DNA from: Flavobacteriales bacterium UBA974 | Lineage (GTDB): Bacteria; Bacteroidota; Bacteroidia; Flavobacteriales_D; Sanyastnellaceae | Direction of reading: 5' to 3' | NCBI GenBank assembly: GCA_002292405.1 | Contig: DBBW01000022.1 | Coordinates: 1 to 44,103, forward strand | Length of the DNA: 44,103 nucleotides | In this document: piece after piece, positions 34,812 to 42,634 of the stretch | Layout: each line of letters opens with the position of its first letter | Position numbering within the stretch: position 1 is the stretch's first letter | Position numbers and translations under genes: made by a program | The notes under the pieces: model-generated | Told to the model about the DNA's origin: nothing | Seen by the model: the letters and a program-made list of their open reading frames with translations, nothing else | Databases searched by the model: none

Positions 34812-35465
34812 ATGAAGAATTTTATAACTGCCCCCGTCAACTTTGTAAGTGTGCTTTTTATCTGTCTGATCGTTTCGTTTTCAGGCTACGCCCAAACCGC
34901 AAACACCCTTGAAATAGGTGATCTCGCCCCTTCAACATCATATTCTATGATGAATGTCGATGGTACGCAAGTGTCTGTCAATGACATTAACGAAGAAAAT
35001 GGAGCTTTGGTGATTTTTACTTGTAACTCATGCCCTTTCGTAGTGGGGCGTGGAGAAACGACAGAGGGATGGGAAGGAAGATATAATGGAATCATAGAGT
35101 TAGCTTCTGAAAATGGATTTGGAACGTTGCTCGTTAATTCAAATGCTGCAAGAAGAGATGACAGCGATAGCTTCGTAAAAATGAAAAGTCGCGCTATGGA
35201 AATGGAATATCTTGCGCCATACGTTCTAGATGAAGAAAGCAAGCTCGCAAACAACTTTGGTGCCCGCACAACACCTCACATTTTCCTTTTCAACTCTGAT
35301 CTAGAATTAATTTACAAGGGGTCTATTGATGACAGTGTAGATAGCGCTGAGGAAGTGAAAGAGCATTTTCTTAAAGATGCGATCACGCGCACGGCAGAAG
35401 GGAAGCGCATCAAAACCAAATCCACCAAAGCAGTGGGTTGCTCTATAAAAAGAGCAAAGAGCTAA
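34812..35465 (+). CDS. Exported thioredoxin/AhpC-TSA-like protein
   Basis: This 217-residue protein begins with a signal peptide (FVSVLFICLIVSFSGYAQ) and continues as a thioredoxin-fold redoxin domain. The redox pair is in FTCNSCPFV (C71 and C74, CxxC), followed by LLVNSNAARRDDSDSFVKMK, the cis-proline site RTTPHIFLFN and IYKGSIDDSVD. A lone late cysteine lies in KAVGCSIKR, near the C-terminus, as in many relatives of this redoxin group. It probably acts as a periplasmic thiol-disulfide protein of unknown partner. An in-frame TTG at 34782 is open, but ATG 34812 is preferred because it starts the signal peptide and has a candidate -7 box 4 bases upstream. It converges with the carboxylase gene. 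Confidence 0.87.
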   Translation: MKNFITAPVNFVSVLFICLIVSFSGYAQTANTLEIGDLAPSTSYSMMNVDGTQVSVNDINEENGALVIFTCNSCPFVVGRGETTEGWEGRYNGIIELASENGFGTLLVNSNAARRDDSDSFVKMKSRAMEMEYLAPYVLDEESKLANNFGARTTPHIFLFNSDLELIYKGSIDDSVDSAEEVKEHFLKDAITRTAEGKRIKTKSTKAVGCSIKRAKS

Positions 35466-35487
35466 ATCCTTCTTAAACCTGTTTTTT

Positions 35488-37044
35488 CTATAAGGGTACG
35501 TTTCCGTGCTTTTTTCGAGGATAATTTCTAACCTTATTCTTTAACATTTCGAAGGCTTTAATAAGCTTTTCTCGAGTATCCGAAGGGGTAATTACCTCAT
35601 CTACGTAACCACGACCTGCTGCATTATATGGGTTCGCAAATAGCTCTGCATATTCAGCCTCTTTTTCCGCAAGTTTCGCTGTAGAATCACTCGCACCAGA
35701 TATTTCTTTACGGAAAATAATTTCAGCTGCTCCCTTCGCACCCATCACAGCAATCTCAGCCGTGGGCCAACTATACACCATATCTGCACCGATATTCCTG
35801 CTGTTCATTACATCATAAGCACCGCCATACGCTTTGCGGGTAATGACCGTAATTCTTGGAACAGTTGCTTCAGAGAAAGCGTAAAGCAATTTCGCACCGT
35901 TGGTGATGATTCCATTCCATTCTTGATCGGTTCCAGGAAGGAATCCCGGAACGTCTTCCAGAACGAGAAGAGGAATATTAAAGGCGTCACAAGTTCTCAC
36001 AAACCTCGCCGCTTTCTTCGAAGCGTGGATATCAAGAACACCGGCTAGAAATGCTGGTTGGTTAGCTACAATGCCGATTGAACGACCACCTAAACGAGCA
36101 AAACCGATAACTATGTTTTCTGCATAATCTTTTTGGACTTCTAAGAAAGTAGTCTCATCTGTAAGTTCCAAAATCACCTCACGCATGTCGTAAGGTTTCT
36201 GAGTGTTTTCTGGGATGATAGAATCTAATTTTACTCGTTTCTCCGTTTCTGCAGAAGAGTAGGTTAAATTCAAGGCGTTCTCCTCACAGTTTTGGGGTAA
36301 AAAAGCAAGAATCTGCTTTGCTTGATCTATAGCAGCAGCTTCGTGAGGAGCTGTAAAGTGAGTAACTCCTGACTTCGTCGCATGGGTTTTCGCACCTCCA
36401 AGTTCTTCTGAAGTCACTTCCTCGTGGGTCACAGTTTTCACAACATTGGGTCCGGTCACAAACATATATGAAGATCCCTCCACCATAAATGTAAAGTCCG
36501 TTAGGGCTGGAGAGTAAACTGCTCCTCCTGCACACGGTCCGAGAATAAGCGAAAGCTGAGGCACGACACCACTGGCCTGAACGTTGCGGTGGAAAATGTC
36601 TGCATATCCACCCAGGCTCACTACTCCCTCCTGTATCCTAGCCCCTCCACTGTCGTTCAGACCTACTACAGGAGCCCCATTTTCAAGGGCAAGGTCTAAA
36701 ATCTTACATATTTTTTCAGCGTGGGCCTCGGCAAGCGAGCCGCCAAGTATTGTAAAATCCTGGCTGAAAACGTAGATGAGTCTACCGTTTACTTGACCGT
36801 AACCCGTAACCACTCCGTCTCCTAAAAATTTCTGCTTATCTAACCCGAAATTAGTCGAACGGTGAGTGACAAGCATCCCCAATTCTTCAAAAGTTCCTGG
36901 GTCTAGTAGTAAGCTTATGCGTTCACGAGCGGTGAGTTTCCCTTTCGCGTGTTGGGCTTCGATTCTCTGCTCGCCACCGCATAATAGGGCTTCAGCTCGC
37001 ATAGCTTCGAGGCGCTCAGATGGCGTTTGATCTTTGTTCTGCAT
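35488..37044 (-). CDS. Acyl-CoA carboxylase, beta (carboxyltransferase) subunit
   Basis: This 518-residue protein matches propionyl-CoA/methylcrotonyl-type carboxyltransferase beta subunits in length and motifs. They move a carboxyl group from carboxybiotin to an acyl-CoA. Visible motifs are [42 protein letters not shown], the oxyanion-hole block [38 protein letters not shown], and the second-half [48 protein letters not shown]. Propionyl-CoA (PccB) is the most likely substrate. The biotin-carrying alpha subunit is not adjacent. The ATG at 37044 has a near-consensus -7 box (TAAATTCG) ending 4 bases upstream. Confidence 0.93.
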   Translation of the reverse strand: MQNKDQTPSERLEAMRAEALLCGGEQRIEAQHAKGKLTARERISLLLDPGTFEELGMLVTHRSTNFGLDKQKFLGDGVVTGYGQVNGRLIYVFSQDFTILGGSLAEAHAEKICKILDLALENGAPVVGLNDSGGARIQEGVVSLGGYADIFHRNVQASGVVPQLSLILGPCAGGAVYSPALTDFTFMVEGSSYMFVTGPNVVKTVTHEEVTSEELGGAKTHATKSGVTHFTAPHEAAAIDQAKQILAFLPQNCEENALNLTYSSAETEKRVKLDSIIPENTQKPYDMREVILELTDETTFLEVQKDYAENIVIGFARLGGRSIGIVANQPAFLAGVLDIHASKKAARFVRTCDAFNIPLLVLEDVPGFLPGTDQEWNGIITNGAKLLYAFSEATVPRITVITRKAYGGAYDVMNSRNIGADMVYSWPTAEIAVMGAKGAAEIIFRKEISGASDSTAKLAEKEAEYAELFANPYNAAGRGYVDEVITPSDTREKLIKAFEMLKNKVRNYPRKKHGNVPL

Positions 37045-37048
37045 ATAG

Positions 37049-37056
37049 CGAATTTA
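37049..37056 (-). promoter_or_regulatory. Candidate -7 box for the acyl-CoA carboxylase gene
   Basis: TAAATTCG on the minus strand differs from TAnnTTTG at one base and ends 4 bases (CTAT) before the ATG at 37044. Confidence 0.35.
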
Positions 37057-37131
37057 CTGCATCGTCAGGAAGATTTAATATCCTTGGCCACTATTTACTA
37101 CTGCTATTGAATGAATAACTGGTGCTCTTTT

Positions 37132-38521
37132 CTAAATGCGAACACCAATCACACAAATGTCATCAATTTGTTCCAAGTCGCCTTTCCAGTCTTCGAAAGT
37201 TTTGTAAATCATTGTCTTTTGGTCGTACATGTTATTTTCTTGGACACTCAGTAGCAAATCTCTAAAAGGTTGAATTTTAAATTTCTTGCCTTTTTCACCG
37301 CCAAATTGATCTACAAATCCATCAGAAAAAATATAGATTAAGTCGCCTTCTTGCAAATTAAATGTATGGGTAGTGTAGGGCTTTTGACTTCCATATTTTC
37401 CAATTGGTTGTCTATCTCCTTTGATTTCTATAATCTCACCATCTCTAATGATCCAAATCGGAATTCGTGCGCCCGCATATTCTAGCTGATTGCCTTCCAA
37501 TGAGCACAACGCGATGTCCATTCCATCATTAACTTCGGTTCCACTTTTTTCAAACTCCTCTTTAACAATCTCCCTCGTTTTGTCTAATATTTTACCGGGT
37601 TCTGTTACACCGTATTCTCTAACTGAACGATTCAAAGCATTGTTGCAAACTACACTTATCATAGCTCCCGGGACTCCATGTCCTGTGCAATCTGCAACGG
37701 CAAATAACACTTTGTTGTTTCGTTCTTGCAACCAGTAAAAATCACCGGCTACAATGTCTTTTGGCTTGTAATAGATGAAGGATTCTCTCAATAATCTCTT
37801 TACGTTTTTCTTAGAAGGGAGAATCGCCGTTTGAATGTTTTTTGCATAAGTAATACTGTCTGTAATTTCCACAAGAAGGTTCTCCTTTTCAAAATTACTG
37901 TGTTGAAGCTGATCAATGGTGCTGCGCAATTCCATGGTTTGTACTTCAACTAAATTTTCGAGGTGATCCCGATGTTGTAGTAATTCCTGTTGGACGCGTG
38001 CTTGCACCAGCTTAAAAGAGGCCATAGAAGCAATTGTTATCAGAATGCGCAGGTCTTCTTTAGTGTAAAAGTCTTTGTCGGGATGCTCGGAATCTATAAC
38101 ACCCAGCACCTTCCCTTCTGAGATAATTGGAACGGCTATTTCAGACATCCCCGCAGAATCGTCTATAACGTACCTTTCGCATATCGACGTGTCTGACACT
38201 ATCTCGGGTACGCCTGTTAAAACAACATTACCAACAATACCTTGACCAATTTTCAGTTTGATAGGATTTTTTATGTCTAAATCTATCGGGTTTTTAGGTC
38301 CATGAGCGGCTCGTTGCGATAAGAATTCGGTCATCATCTAATAGATATACCACACAATCTATGAACCCTAATTTTGCGATCGCGTGCTTTGCAACAGTCC
38401 AGACAACTTCATCAATTGTTCTTGCTTTCAGCAACTCCGAAGCGAACAGATTAATCACCTCTAAATAGTGTGCGTTTGTACGTAAACTATTGATGTCATT
38501 ATTTGAAGTTTTGGCTCCCAT
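37132..38521 (-). pseudogene. GAF-SpoIIE (PP2C-type) phosphatase, split by a frameshift
   Basis: Two overlapping minus-strand frames together make one regulator. The upstream frame (from ATG 38521, or 38539) gives the first half of a GAF domain up to CVVYLLDDDRILI, then stops at 38294. The downstream frame continues the same GAF domain (QRAAHGPKNPIDLDIKNPI, then VPIISEGKVLGVIDSEHP), a coiled coil and an intact SpoIIE phosphatase domain (VAGDFYWLQ, ADCTGHGVPGAMIS, IYIFSDGFVDQFGG). Removing one base near 38317 (C on the plus strand) restores ILIQRAAHG, the family sequence. The cause is either a real mutation or a sequencing error. The downstream piece has its own ATG at 38337 and could still be made. 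The likely role is phosphatase signalling in response to a ligand. A TATATTTA -7-like box lies at 38527-38534. Confidence 0.82.
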
Positions 38522-38660
38522 TAGGATAAATATAGGCATTCTAATTCGGCTTAAAATGCGATGGCTTGTTTCGAAGCATTTAAAGGCCGTTTTTTTTAAT
38601 AATTATTAAATAATCTTGATAAGTAAAACGCTTTATAAAAGCAGTTAATGCAAAATGTAT

Positions 38661-38682
38661 AACTTGCTGTAGCAATTAAGTT
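38661..38682. repeat. Imperfect palindrome before the DUF2071 gene
   Basis: AACTTGCT-GT-AGCAA-TT-AAGTT pairs as a hairpin with a 2-base bulge. It lies 17 bases before the DUF2071 ATG, in a 177-base AT-rich gap (38522-38698) that otherwise shows only the upstream region of the phosphatase gene. It may be an operator; it does not satisfy integron attC box rules. Confidence 0.35.
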
Positions 38683-38698
38683 GAAGCCAAATTAAGAA

Positions 38699-39436
38699 AT
38701 GAAAATAAGAGAAATATTAAATAGGACAGATCACAGACCTTGGGCTGTCCCAAATGAAAGTTGGAAGTTTTCTCAAGAGTGGAATCATTCAATTTTTCTT
38801 CATTGGCAGGTGGAATTGAGTGAATTACAAAAATTTGTGCCGAAAGAATTAGAAATTGATCTTTTTGAAGGAAAGCCTTGGGTTTCCATTGTTGCTTTTA
38901 CAATGGAAAAGATTCGGCCAAAAAACCTACCTGCTTTTCCGCCGATTTCAAATTTTGACGAAATTAATCTTCGGACTTATATAAAGTCAAACAACAAAAC
39001 TGGCGTTTATTTTTTAAGCATTGAAGGTGGAACGAGATTGTCTTGTACGATTGCAAAAGGAATGTCTGAACTTCCTTATCGTTATTCAAAAATGAAACGA
39101 ACTGAAAATAAATTCACATCTTCTAACCCGGTACTTAATGACGAATTTCAAATTGAATTTCAAATTGGAAAAGAAGTTACTCAAAAAACTGATCTTGACA
39201 AATGGTTGACTGAAAGGTATGCTCTTTTCCAAGATTCAGAAAAATCCATAAATGAATTTGAAATCCATCATTTAGAATGGCCTATTCATAAAGTTGACCT
39301 GAAAAAAATTAAGGTAAACTATCCAAGATTTAAAAATCTAATTACAACCAAACCGCACAAAACACAATACTCGAATGGAGTAAAGGTGATCGCTTGGGGA
39401 AAGAAGAAAAGATCTCGTACAGAAACAAAAAAATGA
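38699..39436 (+). CDS. DUF2071 (YqjF-like) family protein
   Basis: This 245-residue protein has the DUF2071 signature: HSIFLHWQVELSELQKFVPKELEIDLFEGKPWVSIVAFTM near residues 30-70, then NLRTYIKSNNKTGVYFLSIE and ERYALFQ. The family has no proven function and is related in fold to acetoacetate decarboxylase-like proteins. The C-terminus is highly basic (WGKKKRSRTETKK). Its stop overlaps the DUF1853 start by 4 bases (ATGA). The gene opens a block with visibly lower G+C than the housekeeping genes around it. No clear -7 box was seen. Confidence 0.85.
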   Translation: MKIREILNRTDHRPWAVPNESWKFSQEWNHSIFLHWQVELSELQKFVPKELEIDLFEGKPWVSIVAFTMEKIRPKNLPAFPPISNFDEINLRTYIKSNNKTGVYFLSIEGGTRLSCTIAKGMSELPYRYSKMKRTENKFTSSNPVLNDEFQIEFQIGKEVTQKTDLDKWLTERYALFQDSEKSINEFEIHHLEWPIHKVDLKKIKVNYPRFKNLITTKPHKTQYSNGVKVIAWGKKKRSRTETKK

Positions 39437-40230
39437 AAACGCATTCAAGAATATTGTCAATTTTAAACGCAAACTGTCTTGACTTTTCTATTACTGGCTT
39501 ACGCACTTTTAATTTGTCAGAAGTAATCCTAGCCAAGGATCTAGAGTTTCAATTGCCCACCAATATAAGATTGGGCCATTTGGCAGAAAAAATCGTATCT
39601 GAATTAATTAAATCATCTACCAACTACAGGGTGCTTTATGAAAATATTCAGATCATTGAAAACAAGAAAACCATAGGTGAAATTGATTTTATTATTAAGG
39701 AGATTGCTTCAGGTCAGGTAATCCATTTGGAATTGGCCTATAAGTTTTATCTATTTGACCCAAGCCTTTCGTCGAAACCCATAAATAACTGGATTGGTCC
39801 CAATAGAAATGATTCTTTGAGAGAAAAATTAGAGAAATTAAAACGAAAACAATTGCCTTTGCTATACCATAACTGTGCTAAAGCAAAGTTCAATAATATA
39901 AAAATTGACGAAGTTTCTCAAGCCATCTGTTTGTTGGTTTCATTGTTTGTTCCTTATGAATACAAAGGAAGTTTCAGTCCCATTTATGAAAAAGCCATTC
40001 AGGGATTTTATTTAAATTTTGCAACCTTTGCCAGCTTAGACAATTCTGGAAAAGAATATCATTTACCTCCAAAAAAGGAATGGGGAATGAACCCTTCTGA
40101 AAATGAAAATTGGACAGACTTTACAGGTGTGGAAAATTTCATTAAAGCAAGTATGAAGGAAAAACAAGCTTCTTTGTGTTGGCAAAAATGCAAAGATTCA
40201 TATTTGGCTTTTTTTATTGTGTGGTGGTAG
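39433..40230 (+). CDS. DUF1853 family protein, PD-(D/E)XK nuclease-like
   Basis: This 265-residue protein matches DUF1853. The core reads LGHLAEKIVSELI, IGEIDFIIKEIASGQVIHLELAYKFYLF, then NWIGPNRNDSLREKLEKLKRKQLPLL. D85, E100 and K104 are arranged like a PD-(D/E)XK nuclease site, with Lys spaced four residues after Glu. Nuclease activity in this family is not shown, to my knowledge, so this is fold-level inference. The frame opens upstream at 39394, but ATG 39433 overlaps the DUF2071 stop as ATGA and begins the family sequence. It is the most AT-rich gene in the window (18 G+C among the 60 bases at 39841-39900). Confidence 0.82.
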   Translation: MKTHSRILSILNANCLDFSITGLRTFNLSEVILAKDLEFQLPTNIRLGHLAEKIVSELIKSSTNYRVLYENIQIIENKKTIGEIDFIIKEIASGQVIHLELAYKFYLFDPSLSSKPINNWIGPNRNDSLREKLEKLKRKQLPLLYHNCAKAKFNNIKIDEVSQAICLLVSLFVPYEYKGSFSPIYEKAIQGFYLNFATFASLDNSGKEYHLPPKKEWGMNPSENENWTDFTGVENFIKASMKEKQASLCWQKCKDSYLAFFIVWW

Positions 40231-40277
40231 GTGGGATGCCAAGAGCATCTGGTTGGTCCGTTAACTTTATTTATATC

Positions 40278-40306
40278 TTGAGGGCGCCTGTTAAAGTCTA
40301 AATTTG
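40278..40306 (+). promoter_or_regulatory. Promoter of the CIA30-domain gene
   Basis: TTG (40278-40280), an 18-base spacer and TAAATTTG (40299-40306) form a full Bacteroidota promoter, giving a leader of about 20 bases. A second near-match (TAAATTTA, 40322-40329) ends 5 bases before the ATG. A short inverted repeat GATGC-CAAGA-GCATC (40235-40249) also lies in this 104-base gap; nothing else was seen there. Confidence 0.5.
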
Positions 40307-40334
40307 ACAAGATGTCTCACGTAAATTTAAGAAT

Positions 40335-40868
40335 ATGCTACAAAACTTAATCTGGGCGATGGTTTTATCTTCATTCATAACCTCCTCATTAATATTTGAT
40401 TTCAACAAAAAATCAGATATCCAAAGCTGGAGAATTGTAGATGATGTTGTTATGGGAGGCAGGTCTTACGGTAACTTTAGTTTAAATGCTGAGGGTCACG
40501 GTGTTTTCGAAGGTGAGATATCATTGGAGAACAATGGAGGGTTTTCGTCTGTACGTTATCGGTTTGAAAAAACTCAAATCATGGACAACACCATGATTGG
40601 TTTAAAACTTAGGGGTGACGGCAAAAATTATCAATTTAGAATTAAATCTAACACAGGAGATTATTATTCTTTCATCATGCCATTCTCAACATCAGGAGAG
40701 TGGCAAGAAATCGAAATTCCGCTAAAAGACATGTATCCCTCTTTCCGAGGAAGAAAATTAGATATGCAAAATTTTTCAAGCGATTATTTTACAGAGATTG
40801 CCTTTTTAATCGGAAATAATAAGCGTGAAAATTTTAAACTTGTTATTGATAGAATTGAACTAAAATAA
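40335..40868 (+). CDS. CIA30-family protein (galactose-binding-like fold)
   Basis: This 177-residue protein matches the CIA30 family, named for a mitochondrial complex I assembly factor and common in bacteria without a known role. Typical blocks are WRIVDDVVMGGRSYGNFSL, EGEISLENNGGFSSVRYRF, GLKLRGDGKNYQFRIKS and the late FLIGNNKRENFKLVIDRIEL. The N-terminus (LIWAMVLSSFITSSLIFDF) may be a signal peptide. A link to complex I in this organism cannot be assumed. It has its own promoter and lies 33 bases before the GNAT gene. Confidence 0.87.
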   Translation: MLQNLIWAMVLSSFITSSLIFDFNKKSDIQSWRIVDDVVMGGRSYGNFSLNAEGHGVFEGEISLENNGGFSSVRYRFEKTQIMDNTMIGLKLRGDGKNYQFRIKSNTGDYYSFIMPFSTSGEWQEIEIPLKDMYPSFRGRKLDMQNFSSDYFTEIAFLIGNNKRENFKLVIDRIELK

Positions 40869-40901
40869 TCTTCAAGAGTTTCCGAAATTTATAACCCAAA
40901 C

Positions 40902-41438
40902 ATGAGTCACAAAAATCTTTTTAAATCTGAAAGACTCGGGTTTCGAGTTTGGACTAAAGGAGATCTGCATGAATTTGCTGAAATAAATGCCGATAAAGAT
41001 GTCATGGAACATTTTCCAAGACCCCTGACAATTGAAGAAACCGAAGAATTTATTGATCGACTTATAGCCCATTACACCAAACACGGATACCAATATTTTG
41101 CAACTGAAGTTTTAGAAACGCAGAAGTTAATCGGTTTTGTCGGATTGGCATTTCAGAGATATAAGACAGAATTTAGCCCCGCTTCGGATATTGGATGGCG
41201 GTTGAAGAAATCGGCTTGGGGAAAAGGATATGCAACGGAAGGGGCTAAAAGATGTTTAGAATTTGCTTTTGAAGAGTTGAATCTCAAGAAAGTGTTTTCC
41301 GCTTGCAGTAAAAAAAATCTCAAGTCAGAGAATGTCATGAAAAAAATCGGCATGGAGAAAATGGGGGAGTTTAATCACCCTAACTTGAAAAAATATCCGG
41401 AATTAGAAAAATGTGTTTGGTATGAAATAACATCTTAG
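40902..41438 (+). CDS. GNAT-family N-acetyltransferase (RimJ/RimL-like)
   Basis: This 178-residue protein starts with LFKSERLGFRVWTKGDLHEFAEINADKDVMEHFPRP, as in the RimJ/RimL-like subfamily. The acetyl-CoA pyrophosphate loop reads AWGKGYATEGAKRCLEFAFEEL, and KKIGMEKMGEF is the usual late block. The substrate is unknown: such enzymes acetylate protein N-termini, amino acids or small molecules. No obvious promoter lies in the 33-base gap, so it is probably co-transcribed with the CIA30 gene. Confidence 0.9.
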   Translation: MSHKNLFKSERLGFRVWTKGDLHEFAEINADKDVMEHFPRPLTIEETEEFIDRLIAHYTKHGYQYFATEVLETQKLIGFVGLAFQRYKTEFSPASDIGWRLKKSAWGKGYATEGAKRCLEFAFEELNLKKVFSACSKKNLKSENVMKKIGMEKMGEFNHPNLKKYPELEKCVWYEITS

Positions 41439-41475
41439 TATGGCTGGTAAATTGAATCTTTATAAATCTAAGAAA

Positions 41476-42429
41476 ATGAAAAAGAATTACTGCGCACTTA
41501 TAGCTATGGGTCTTCTCAGCTTTTTTTCCTGTGACAACTTAGAGCACAATACTGATAAAGGAAATAATATCACTACTGAAACAATGCAACTCTCAGTTGA
41601 ATCAGAGCCACAAAAAGAAAATCAAAGACGCGAACCTCACCCGTATGGAGGTTGGTATTGCCCTGACAATCTCTATGGTTTTCCAGTTGTAGATTTCTTA
41701 GATTGGGCAGATGTGCCAGTCGTTAATGGGAGAATGGCAACTCAGGAAGAAACATGGAATGGCTCATCATTAATCTTCATTGATATGGAAAAATATCCCG
41801 ACGCCAAGCCCATGGATATCATAACTCCAAAACTAGCTCGGTATTACAACGACTATACACAAAACGATGAGTTGATTATCGTAATACAAGCAGTAACAGT
41901 AGAGAATGATTCAATTGTAGGGTTTAGGTATATCAACGGGGGGAATGGTAGCGCAAGATTTAATGAAGTAGACTTCCTCACTGATTCTGAGGTTGAGAAC
42001 CTAAAGTCTTCGCGTTTTATTTCACAGACCATAGCTATAGATGCAAAAGCGAAAGATATCTATAAGGTCATCACAGATTCCATTTACGCAACTCGTTTGG
42101 GTGCGGGTTTCAATGAAAAAGCAATCTATGACTCTGATTGGAACCGCGATTCGAAGGTTGTCGTTAAGGATGCGACCGGTGTTGTTTTGCGGACAGGTAG
42201 ATTAACCGCTGTTTGGCCTAACTTATATATTCAAATAGACTACAATTTCGATGGAGTGAATTACGTCGAAAAGTTGTTTCTCTCTTCCGATGAAGAAGGA
42301 GAAAGCACAGAGCTGATTCTTGTCTCGGGTCCTTTTAACGATGACTTTAACGAGCAAAAGAAGAGTTGGAATAGCTGGGGTTATACTTTGAAAGTCCTAA
42401 GCGAACAAAGAAAATGGATTGGGATATAA
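41476..42429 (+). CDS. Unknown lipoprotein
   Basis: This 317-residue protein starts with a lipoprotein signal peptide (MKKNYCALIAMGLLSFFSCDN, lipidated Cys19). A frame start at 41440 would add 12 residues before the signal peptide, so ATG 41476 is preferred. A low-complexity linker follows (residues 20-52), then a Cys in GGWYCPDNLYGFP and a mixed alpha/beta body with repeated aromatic residues (VDFLDWADVPVVNGRMATQEE). I do not recognise a named domain. Its last 16 bases overlap the start of a small membrane-protein gene. Confidence 0.8.
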   Translation: MKKNYCALIAMGLLSFFSCDNLEHNTDKGNNITTETMQLSVESEPQKENQRREPHPYGGWYCPDNLYGFPVVDFLDWADVPVVNGRMATQEETWNGSSLIFIDMEKYPDAKPMDIITPKLARYYNDYTQNDELIIVIQAVTVENDSIVGFRYINGGNGSARFNEVDFLTDSEVENLKSSRFISQTIAIDAKAKDIYKVITDSIYATRLGAGFNEKAIYDSDWNRDSKVVVKDATGVVLRTGRLTAVWPNLYIQIDYNFDGVNYVEKLFLSSDEEGESTELILVSGPFNDDFNEQKKSWNSWGYTLKVLSEQRKWIGI

Positions 42430-42590
42430 TTGACTTTTTCATTGCTGGTGCACTTTTGTCTAGTGCGGGATTCGCTTTGAGAACTGTTTTTTTTAAAGTT
42501 ACTCCTGTTCGAAAACAGGTTGTATTTACGATAATTATCCTGTTGACTTTGATTCTAATTTGGGTTGAATTGGCGGTTGGGATATTGTAG
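42414..42590 (+). CDS. Small two-helix membrane protein (58 residues)
   Basis: ATG 42414 opens a 58-codon frame ending in TAG at 42588-42590, overlapping the preceding lipoprotein gene by 16 bases in another frame. The product begins MDWDIIDFFIAGALL, has one hydrophobic helix (residues about 6-27), a short basic loop (KVTPVRKQ) and a second helix ending IWVELAVGIL. The pattern WD-IDFFIAG at the start and IW-ELAVG at the end is one I recognise from small Bacteroidota membrane proteins of unknown function, so the frame is probably real. It lies 44 bases before aspS. Confidence 0.75.
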   Translation: MDWDIIDFFIAGALLSSAGFALRTVFFKVTPVRKQVVFTIIILLTLILIWVELAVGIL

Positions 42591-42622
42591 GTAGAAATCC
42601 CTGCTAACTATCTCTCTAGCTC

Positions 42623-42630
42623 TATCTTTG
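42623..42630 (+). promoter_or_regulatory. -7 promoter box for aspS
   Basis: TATCTTTG is an exact TAnnTTTG match ending 4 bases (CGTC) before the aspS ATG, implying a leaderless transcript. No -33 TTG lies at normal spacing. Confidence 0.5.
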
Positions 42631-42634
42631 CGTC

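Noticed and set aside
38294..38337. Programmed frameshifting between the two halves of the GAF-SpoIIE gene
   Set aside because: No slippery run or stimulating structure is visible at the junction; a one-base insertion near 38317 explains it more simply.
38661..40334. Integron cassette array with attC-like hairpins around DUF2071 and DUF1853
   Set aside because: The bulged hairpin at 38661-38682 and the palindromes at 40235-40249 lack proper RYYYAAC/GTTRRRY boxes, and the following gene gaps (about 33-37 bases) are too short for attC sites.
38699..42429. A defence island
   Set aside because: Apart from a fold-level nuclease resemblance in DUF1853, none of the genes belongs to a known defence family, and there is no helicase, methylase, toxin-antitoxin pair or mobile-element gene.
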